A stretch of 6,918 nt of DNA from Syntrophaceae bacterium (GTDB taxonomy: Bacteria > Desulfobacterota > Desulfomonilia > Desulfomonilales > Desulfomonilaceae): assembly GCA_014874425.1 (NCBI GenBank), contig JACWAG010000186.1:1-6918 (forward strand), in the 5' to 3' direction. Position 1 is the first letter of the stretch; every line of letters begins with the position of its first letter. The translations under genes and the position numbers were made by a program. Positions 1 through 5,786 of the stretch are shown here, one piece after another. A model generated the notes under the pieces. That model saw only the letters and a program-made list of their open reading frames with translations. It had not been told where the DNA came from and ran no database searches.

Positions 1-272
1 GAGTAAGGGTAATGGGTGAAATAATGAGTGTAAATAAATTCCTGGATGGCACAGCCCAGGAAAGGAAAGAAACCCTCGATGCGCTCCGAGACTATGGATT
101 TAAGGCGGTGTTTGTAAAAGAACCAAGATTTTCTGGAATTGTCAATGAAGGATGGAAAGAGGTACCCGGAACGCGAGAAAACTACGTATATTTTCTAAAT
201 AAACTGCGCCTATCAATTCAAAGCCATCTCCCGGATGAAAATTTGCCTCGAATGTTAAATCGAGTCAATTGA
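1..272 (+). CDS. 3' end of a probable membrane glycosyltransferase-type protein (partial)
   Basis: The frame ending in TGA at 270-272 is open to the left edge: codons at 3-11 are sense, so the ATG at 12 need not be a start. That ATG has no convincing Shine-Dalgarno sequence; the ATG at 24 has only a weak GGGTGA. The visible part is soluble, with no membrane segment or signal peptide. Its pattern, a short strand, a helix rich in E/R/K, then DYGFKAVFVKEP and GWKEVPGTRENYVYFL, resembles from memory the C-terminal soluble tail of multi-membrane-span GT39-like proteins, which often end in a GW..(I/L)xGT..YVY(R)L pattern. I therefore read it as a truncated larger gene rather than a complete 82-86 residue protein, but a stand-alone small protein is not excluded. 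It precedes the SGNH gene by 25 bp in the same direction, so the two are probably co-transcribed. Confidence 0.55.
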   Translation, partial: VRVMGEIMSVNKFLDGTAQERKETLDALRDYGFKAVFVKEPRFSGIVNEGWKEVPGTRENYVYFLNKLRLSIQSHLPDENLPRMLNRVN

Positions 273-285
273 ACCAGACTTGATA

Positions 286-292
286 GAGGAGG
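286..292 (+). promoter_or_regulatory. Strong ribosome binding site deciding the TTG start at 298
   Basis: GAGGAGG lies five bases before the TTG at 298. The upstream in-frame TTG at 280 would place this purine tract inside the coding sequence and has no Shine-Dalgarno sequence of its own. The site therefore shortens the protein by six residues. Confidence 0.8.
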
Positions 293-297
293 AACGT

Positions 298-1572
298 TTG
301 ACCCGACGGCGGATTTCGACCAAAATCATATTATTCTGGTTTTTGGCTTTTGTGCCTCTCTTGATAACGCTGGAGGCATCTTCATACATTCTGATGAAAA
401 AGACCATACCGACCAGAATAACCGCTAGACTCGGGAAGAGAAGTTTAGATTTTTACGTTGCGCAAAGAAAACATACAGAAGTCAATCAACCCGAAATACT
501 ATCCAATCCCACCGGATCAAAAGGAATTAACGACAATCACGCGGGAATGAGGATGTTCCACCCCAAACTGGGGTGGGATTATCCGCCAAACATAGTATAT
601 CGTGATATCGATGGAATAACATATCATCACGGCAATCTTGGGGAAAGACTTTCCTCCGATTCCTACGACACGGCCCTGATTGCGACTTATGGAGATTCCT
701 TCACCTATTGCGCCAACGTAAGAGACGATTGTACCTGGCAGACTTTTCTGGCCAAAAAACTGGGCGCTAATGTTCTAAATTTTGGTGTGGAAGGCTATGG
801 AACGGACCAAGCCATGATGAAACATGAGCTTCAAGAACAAACTAAAGCAAAAATTGTCATGCTGTGCATCTTGCCCGAAAACATTAATCGGGTTGTCAAC
901 ATCTATAGACCTTTCTATACTTACAATGACCCTTTGCAACTCACCAAGCCAATATTTGTTAGAAAAGGCAATCGACTTGTCCTTATGGCAAATCCTCTGA
1001 AATGCGTTGACGATGTGAAAAAACTCGACGATAGGACATTCCTTGAGAAATTAGCGAAGCACGACTACTGGTATCAACTGGATAGAAAATTGCCGGACAT
1101 GTCATTCCCCTGGACCATTTCTCTTTTCCACTGGTCAAACCCAGTTTTTGAGCAAATTGGCATTTCACTGCCGGCTGTTTTTCACAATATCCGGACACCA
1201 CACTATCCTTGGAATTTATTTGACGAAGAATACCCGTTTTCGGTGATGCGACATCTTGTCGATCGTTTCGAGGCAAATGCCAATGCGCTCGGTTCAACTC
1301 CAATAGTCGTGATAATGCCCCACAAAGATTTTATTCAGGAGACAGTGAACTATGGAATGAATAGAACGGCCAGGCTTGTAAGCTACTTGAAGACCCAAAA
1401 ATACCCTTTTATTGACGTGGTTCAAACTATGGCAGACATGAGGCTGTCTAGATCACAACTTGAAAAACTATATCGGGGGCACGCAACCGCAGACGGAAAT
1501 CAAGTACTGGCAGACATCATCTACGGCTACCTCAACAAAAACTTTCAGAGCCTTATATCGCCAGGGAATTGA
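298..1572 (+). CDS. Membrane-anchored SGNH/GDSL hydrolase-family protein
   Basis: The 424-residue protein begins MTRRRISTK, a basic stretch, followed by one hydrophobic segment at about 9-32. The rest is predicted extracytoplasmic. SGNH blocks are visible: block I GDSFT with Ser134; block II NFGVEGYG with Gly163; a block III-like ILPENINR with Asn195; block V GHATADGN with His395. The Asp normally two or three residues before the His is absent (Arg393, Tyr392), so the triad may be a Ser-His dyad or use another acid. The GDSF and LPENINR style is typical of long SGNH proteins found in polysaccharide loci, where family members transfer or remove O-acetyl groups; the substrate here is unknown. 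The TTG start is chosen for the GAGGAGG five bases upstream. It follows the upstream partial gene by 25 bp and converges on SGNH-A with a 47-bp gap holding no clear terminator. It is only distantly similar to SGNH-A and SGNH-B. Confidence 0.85.
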   Translation: MTRRRISTKIILFWFLAFVPLLITLEASSYILMKKTIPTRITARLGKRSLDFYVAQRKHTEVNQPEILSNPTGSKGINDNHAGMRMFHPKLGWDYPPNIVYRDIDGITYHHGNLGERLSSDSYDTALIATYGDSFTYCANVRDDCTWQTFLAKKLGANVLNFGVEGYGTDQAMMKHELQEQTKAKIVMLCILPENINRVVNIYRPFYTYNDPLQLTKPIFVRKGNRLVLMANPLKCVDDVKKLDDRTFLEKLAKHDYWYQLDRKLPDMSFPWTISLFHWSNPVFEQIGISLPAVFHNIRTPHYPWNLFDEEYPFSVMRHLVDRFEANANALGSTPIVVIMPHKDFIQETVNYGMNRTARLVSYLKTQKYPFIDVVQTMADMRLSRSQLEKLYRGHATADGNQVLADIIYGYLNKNFQSLISPGN

Positions 1573-1619
1573 TGTTTATAGCGCCTAGAAATTCTCTCTG
1601 AACGATATCACGACTAGAT

Positions 1620-2801
1620 TTAATCTCTTTTGACTATTTTCCGAGCTTCGAGGTTGTCCACAATTTTCTGAGCTATTGTGCGGCACAAATACGGGCTGTA
1701 ATGGATAGCGTCAGCATAGAGAGACTTGTGAAGATTTTCCTGGATATTAGCAAGCCATAAAAAATTGTCTCCAAATTGGAGCTTAGCGACATGCTGTGCC
1801 ATGTCTTGGTATCCTGCCCTAAGATAGGGCATATAACCATCATAATCAAAATTAGCAAACAAATTGTAATTCTTGTCACACTTGTAAATGGGGATGGGCT
1901 GCCAGACGAAAAGTGGCTTAATTCCAAAACGTTCTGCAATTGATTGTATTATTTCTATATTGATTTCATAACGGTGGATCGCATTGCCAATTTTTTCAGC
2001 CGGATCACGAGCTTGATTCTTGGCAACATCCTTTGAATGGCTGAAGATTAGCCTAAATATAGGCATCTGCATGACACAATTTGTGAAAGGCGGTTTTTCT
2101 CCTTCACCCATGAATTTTGTCAACTCTTTAGTGTGAGGCGGGTCATCATCACCGTATCCCAAATCATTTAACCCATCTATAAATACAGCGACATTGGGAA
2201 TAATTCCGGCCTCGATCAATTTTTCGAAAAGAATTCTCTCCTGGACTGAAATGTATCCGCCTCGGCCAAAATTGTACACTCTTATTTTTCCTTGATATCC
2301 CGATGTTAATATTTCCTGAAGGTAGGATGGGATTGTTTCATGGTCCGTCACCCCATAACCGAATGTTGTAGAACCTCCAAAAACAAATATATTTGTACAG
2401 TCAGGATTTGGGGGCCATGGCGCCTGATTTTTGATGGGTCTGAAACCATGGACATCAACATTGACGAATTTCCCAATAAAAGGTTTTTCCTTAAATTGAG
2501 TATAAGTGTCAAAGATTTGGGAAACATGTCTGATTTCCATTAACAGTATGTTAATGTCGTCCTTATCAAGATTGGGGAAAAGTTGTTTTATGGGATCTTC
2601 GTATTTCTTATAACTGTAACGGCCCTTCGTAACGTCAGTTTTTTTTTGCAAATATCCGCGGAAATCAATGATACCAGAAGCTATCAAATTTAAAACCAAC
2701 AACACAATTATGGAATTCAAAACGATTAAGGCTACTATGCCATAACCGGATGTAATTTTTTTGCCAATATTACGAAATTCCATCTTCAGGAGGCCTTTCA
2801 T
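1620..2801 (-). CDS. Membrane-anchored SGNH/GDSL hydrolase-family protein (SGNH-A)
   Basis: The 393-residue protein has a basic N-terminus, one membrane segment at about 18-44, a linker of about 65 residues and an SGNH domain. Block I is FGGSTTFGYG with Ser144; block II YNFGRGGY with Gly179; block III IDGLND with Asn212; block V DAIHYS with Asp364 and His367, so all catalytic positions are present. The domain should face the periplasm or outside. Related proteins act as esterases or acyltransferases on surface glycans; the substrate is not visible. It is the last gene of the - strand run, 41 bp after the FAD oxidoreductase, and is a paralog of SGNH-B at the other end of the run (48 of 78 identical residues by hand from the strand before block I through block III). 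ATG at 2801 lacks a Shine-Dalgarno sequence; Met7 (ATG at 2783) with a weak GAAAGG upstream is an alternative start. Confidence 0.88.
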   Translation of the reverse strand: MKGLLKMEFRNIGKKITSGYGIVALIVLNSIIVLLVLNLIASGIIDFRGYLQKKTDVTKGRYSYKKYEDPIKQLFPNLDKDDINILLMEIRHVSQIFDTYTQFKEKPFIGKFVNVDVHGFRPIKNQAPWPPNPDCTNIFVFGGSTTFGYGVTDHETIPSYLQEILTSGYQGKIRVYNFGRGGYISVQERILFEKLIEAGIIPNVAVFIDGLNDLGYGDDDPPHTKELTKFMGEGEKPPFTNCVMQMPIFRLIFSHSKDVAKNQARDPAEKIGNAIHRYEINIEIIQSIAERFGIKPLFVWQPIPIYKCDKNYNLFANFDYDGYMPYLRAGYQDMAQHVAKLQFGDNFLWLANIQENLHKSLYADAIHYSPYLCRTIAQKIVDNLEARKIVKRD

Positions 2802-2842
2802 TATTATGAAATTTCAAACATGTTTTGATGACATTTTATTGT

Positions 2843-4153
2843 TTACATGTCTCGCGTTAGAAGTTTAGCCACACTCGCTCCTAGTCTAACTGACGCGCTC
2901 AAGGTCCGGTCTTCCGGATAGTATTGAGCTGAATCCGTCATATATAGACCATGTACCGGGGTTCGCATAGCGGGTATAACTTCGGAAAACCCTACAAGGC
3001 AAACCGCCTGAGCGTTAACGTCTCTAAAAAAGTGGCTTCCGATAATCCAGTTTTCGCTGAATTTTGGATTTATAAGCTTCAACGCCCCAATATAATCGTT
3101 AAAAAACGCTTCGTCCATCCATCCCCATCTCGGGTCGTCAGGACTCATGTAATAGGGAATATAGATAAGGCTTTTGGCTTTCAGATCGCGCCTGGGGTTC
3201 AAATTGGTAGTTTCAACAATCCCATTGAACGAGACATGTGGATCGTTAACATTTAGCCAGAAATTATTGGAAAAAGGTCTGTCGAGTTCGAAAATAGCAC
3301 AAGCGATATTCAGGTATTTTATTGAGGCTAAGCTGGCGCCATACACCCCAAGAGAGTCAACCAATTTGAGAAAACTAGGGATTGCGCAGGTCGAAATTAT
3401 CGAATCAGCCTGTATGGTCTCTCTATTTTCGAGCAAGACCGCTTGTGTTTTTCCATGTTCAATTAAAATCTTGGAGACTCTCTTATTCAGGATCAAAGAG
3501 AACTTTTCTGACCCAGATAATTTCTCGAGCATCCTTTTCATTAGGGTATGGCAACCCTGTTCAAGAAACCCATAGCTGTTTAGGCCGAAAAGTCTGGCGC
3601 GTGACAGGGAAACCCTGTGAATTCTATGCCAAATCCAGGCAGCGGAAATTTGCTCATGGAATTCACCGAATTTTATTCTCAACAATGGGTCCCAAATCGC
3701 CATATAGGCCGACATTCCGACTCTTCCAATCAACCATGGCTTAGCCGCTATCTTATCAAGACCGAGCCAACTCTTACGAAATTGAGATCTGGCGATATGA
3801 ATTCCAAATCTCAAACGTTGCGAAAATGGGGTAGGATCAAACTTGAGCAAGTCCAGGGGGGTGTTGAAAGGATAAATCTTCCTGTTTATGAAGAGACTGG
3901 TACTAGCCTCTCGCCAGTTTAGTTTGTCCGCCAGGTCTAGTTCGCTGATGAACTTTATCAAGTCCCGATCTTCCCTACATATGAAGTGATAGTACCTTTC
4001 GACGGGGGTTCCGTCCAATATGACCGATCCGGCCAAACCTCCAACTTCATGGGACGCTTCGACAATAGTTACCCTATATCCCTGTTCGATTAGGCGCAAA
4101 GCCGCTGTAAGCCCTGTAAGCCCTGCGCCGATTATTATAATCTTCTTAGGCAC
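2843..4153 (-). CDS. FAD-dependent oxidoreductase, HemY/amine-oxidase-like
   Basis: The 436-residue protein opens with a dinucleotide-binding fold: strand IIIIGAGLTGLTAALRL with GxGxxG at 9-14 and the ribose-binding acid Glu32 after the second strand, followed by GGLAGS at 38-43. The C-terminal FAD-contacting motif GLYMTDSAQYYPEDR starts at 402. This is the architecture of the protoporphyrinogen oxidase, phytoene desaturase and UDP-galactopyranose mutase superfamily. Members of this branch near glycan genes are usually left as unassigned NAD(P)/FAD-dependent oxidoreductases; heme synthesis is not suggested by the context. No membrane segment or signal peptide is seen, so it is probably cytoplasmic or peripheral to the membrane. 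It starts with GTG at 4153, needed to include the first Rossmann strand, with only a weak TTGGA upstream. It lies between the radical SAM gene and SGNH-A and probably acts on the same lipid or sugar intermediate. Confidence 0.85.
   Translation of the reverse strand: MPKKIIIIGAGLTGLTAALRLIEQGYRVTIVEASHEVGGLAGSVILDGTPVERYYHFICREDRDLIKFISELDLADKLNWREASTSLFINRKIYPFNTPLDLLKFDPTPFSQRLRFGIHIARSQFRKSWLGLDKIAAKPWLIGRVGMSAYMAIWDPLLRIKFGEFHEQISAAWIWHRIHRVSLSRARLFGLNSYGFLEQGCHTLMKRMLEKLSGSEKFSLILNKRVSKILIEHGKTQAVLLENRETIQADSIISTCAIPSFLKLVDSLGVYGASLASIKYLNIACAIFELDRPFSNNFWLNVNDPHVSFNGIVETTNLNPRRDLKAKSLIYIPYYMSPDDPRWGWMDEAFFNDYIGALKLINPKFSENWIIGSHFFRDVNAQAVCLVGFSEVIPAMRTPVHGLYMTDSAQYYPEDRTLSASVRLGASVAKLLTRDM
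4106..4123. repeat. Nine-base perfect tandem duplication inside the FAD-binding loop
   Basis: TGTAAGCCC occurs twice back to back. On the coding (-) strand it encodes the repeated GLT of GLTGLT in the dinucleotide-binding loop. It is in frame, and the resulting loop is a normal one for the family, so it may simply reflect similar codon choice for a repetitive motif. Confidence 0.5.
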
Positions 4154-4176
4154 TGTTTAATCCAAGCGTTTAGAAA

Positions 4177-4313
4177 TTAAGACAGTTTCGCGGCTTCTGT
4201 CATTACGATATCAGAAATGAACCTAAACCATCGGCAAGGTCCAACCGGCCCAAGTTCAAGTCAGAAATACTGTAATATTTTAGAATCTTCATTCCAGCGG
4301 GAATCATATGCAA
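4177..4313 (-). pseudogene. Possible small gene or frameshifted remnant between radical SAM and FAD genes
   Basis: The 170-bp gap between the two enzymes is not empty. A TTG at 4313 lies eight bases after GAGGA (4326-4322), which overlaps the radical SAM stop codon, as expected for translational coupling. The frame continues through an ATG at 4307 (MIPAGMKILKYYSISDLN) to TAA at 4203, giving 34-36 residues. A second frame, open from 4260 to TAA at 4177, reads LGPVGPCRWFRFISDIVM then TEAAKLS, which looks more protein-like than the end of the first frame. Adding one base in the short G run near 4248 would join them into about 44 residues ending 23 bp before the FAD gene. It could be a real small protein, a decayed gene remnant, a sequencing indel, or chance. 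I recognise no family. Confidence 0.3.
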
Positions 4314-4324
4314 AAAGACTTTCC

Positions 4325-5719
4325 TCAAGAAAATAAATAATCGTTTGCCCTTAGAAGTATGGATTTAAGGTGATGAAAGCTCTTTATTTCACCTAGCATC
4401 TTAAACAAGATTTTTGGTCGAAGATGAAACTCCAAGAACGCGCGCCTCTGAAACGCCTTGAGTTCATTTTTTGTAATTCCCTGTGGAGAATATGGCGTAC
4501 GAGAATAAGCAAGATCTTCCCAATTCGGCTCGCTGATTTCCCCGGATTTAATTAACCTCGCTGTCGCTTCCGTTCCCGGCAATGGTAGAAAGTTACTAAA
4601 ATGCGCCCTTTTCAACGGAAGGCTTTTAGCGAAAGCCAGTGTTTTCTCCATGTCTACTTTAGTTTCTCCGGGAAAACCAATGAGGAAAAAACCGCTCGGT
4701 TCAATGCCAACTTCAGCAATCAGGTTAACTTTTTCACGTATTAATTCGAGTGTCAGTTTCTTGTTCATCGTGTCAAGTATGCGTTGGGACCCCGATTCTA
4801 TTCCAACAGTAAAGGCATAAGCGCCTGTCTTTTTCATCCAGGTAAGTGATTCTTTATCAAGTGTGTTAAGGCGCAGACCATTCGGGAAAGTGTAACTGAT
4901 ATCCCAATTCTTTTCGGCCAGTTTTTGACAAAATTCGACCACTCTCTTCTTTGAAGCGTTAAACATATCATCAATGAAATGGAATTCTCGAACACCATAC
5001 TTAACATATAGTAATTCCATCTCGGACAACACGTTTTGAAGGCTCCTAAAACGAAGCCTGTTTCCCATGTTTACCGGCGACCCACAAAATGCGCAAGTGT
5101 AAGGACATCCTCTAGACGAGGCTATAGGGGCTATAGGGAATTTTTCATAAAAGGCCCCCTGAGGAGCGTCAGGATATGAACTTGGTGGCATCAAGTCCCA
5201 GGCGGGGAATCCAAGAGAATCGAGATCTTCTACAAAAACTCGGTCAGTGGCCCTAATTTCAGACTTGTCTCGATAAATCAGTCCCGGAATTTTCTCAAAC
5301 GGTATCTCCTCGGACTTCAGGACACGGCGAGCAAATAAAGGAAGTCCGATTTCAGCCTCTCCCTGAAAACCATAATCCGCATCGGGGAAATCTTCGAGAC
5401 TTTCAATACCCCTAGCCGAAACATGAGGTCCTCCTACAACTACCACTGAGTCTGGAAAGATCTCTTTGACAAGCCGGGAGCCCTTTTTCACTGAAGAAAA
5501 ATCAGACGAAAATACCTGAAAACCTACAATTCTTGGAGCAAGAGATTTGATTCGATCTGCAAATTTTGAATCATCCAGGTCCTCCTTGATCGAATCAAGG
5601 ATCGCCACGCTTTTAAGACCACCGCCTCGCAACGCTGTAGCGAGGTAGCCAAGACCTACCGGCGGCACAATATAATGTGATTTACCTGTTGGAACTACCA
5701 AGAGAAAATCGAGTCGCAA
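4325..5719 (-). CDS. B12-binding-type radical SAM enzyme
   Basis: The 464-residue protein has two parts. Residues 1-135 form a cobalamin-binding-like Rossmann domain (PPVGLGYLATALR, VVVVGGPHVSARG, GFQGEAE). A radical SAM barrel follows, with the 4Fe-4S motif CxxxCxxC at Cys205, Cys209 and Cys212 (SRGCPYTCAFC), FHFIDDMF at 246-253, GIESGS at 306-311 and FFLIGFPGE at 344-352. This is the layout of the BchE/HpnJ/HpnP-like class, which performs methylations, cyclisations or rearrangements, often on lipids or polyketides. The DxHxxG cobalt-ligand motif is absent (LDSIKEDLD at 41-49), as in many members of the class. There is no SPASM-like cysteine cluster or membrane segment, so it should be cytoplasmic. 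The TTG start at 5719 is supported by AAGGAG five bases upstream. It follows SGNH-B by 67 bp and precedes the FAD oxidoreductase, which suggests a shared pathway. Confidence 0.88.
   Translation of the reverse strand: MRLDFLLVVPTGKSHYIVPPVGLGYLATALRGGGLKSVAILDSIKEDLDDSKFADRIKSLAPRIVGFQVFSSDFSSVKKGSRLVKEIFPDSVVVVGGPHVSARGIESLEDFPDADYGFQGEAEIGLPLFARRVLKSEEIPFEKIPGLIYRDKSEIRATDRVFVEDLDSLGFPAWDLMPPSSYPDAPQGAFYEKFPIAPIASSRGCPYTCAFCGSPVNMGNRLRFRSLQNVLSEMELLYVKYGVREFHFIDDMFNASKKRVVEFCQKLAEKNWDISYTFPNGLRLNTLDKESLTWMKKTGAYAFTVGIESGSQRILDTMNKKLTLELIREKVNLIAEVGIEPSGFFLIGFPGETKVDMEKTLAFAKSLPLKRAHFSNFLPLPGTEATARLIKSGEISEPNWEDLAYSRTPYSPQGITKNELKAFQRRAFLEFHLRPKILFKMLGEIKSFHHLKSILLRANDYLFS
5120..5137. repeat. 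Nine-base perfect tandem duplication before the radical SAM cysteine motif
   Basis: GGCTATAGG is repeated head to tail. On the coding (-) strand it encodes the PIAPIA stretch that leads into SSRGCPYTC. It is in frame, three residues per unit, and sits directly before the iron-sulfur loop. Slippage or a recent small duplication would explain it; no function is implied. Confidence 0.5.
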
Positions 5720-5724
5720 AAATG

Positions 5725-5730
5725 CTCCTT
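5725..5730 (-). promoter_or_regulatory. Strong ribosome binding site deciding the radical SAM TTG start
   Basis: AAGGAG on the - strand is followed by five bases and then TTG at 5719. No ATG or GTG is available nearby in frame, and the first hydrophobic strand (DFLLVVP) starts three residues later, so this TTG is the start. Confidence 0.8.
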
Positions 5731-5786
5731 AATTAGCGCAAATGGCAAAGATGGAGAAAAATACGCAATTTAATGTGAGAATCTTC

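Noticed and set aside
983..1303. 106-residue open frame on the - strand inside the first SGNH gene
   Set aside because: It lies antisense to a well-supported gene, with no recognisable motif or ribosome binding site; it is a shadow frame.
1573..1619. Possible bidirectional terminator between the convergent genes
   Set aside because: No inverted repeat with a T-run could be found in the 47 bases.
2951..3922. Several + strand open frames of 101-133 residues opposite the FAD oxidoreductase
   Set aside because: They overlap each other in different frames and lie antisense to a gene with clear FAD-binding motifs; none has family features.
4154..4324. Internal promoter in the gap before the FAD gene
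   Set aside because: A TTGCAT and a TAAAAT are present on the - strand, but the spacing of about 25 bases is too long for a standard -35/-10 pair.
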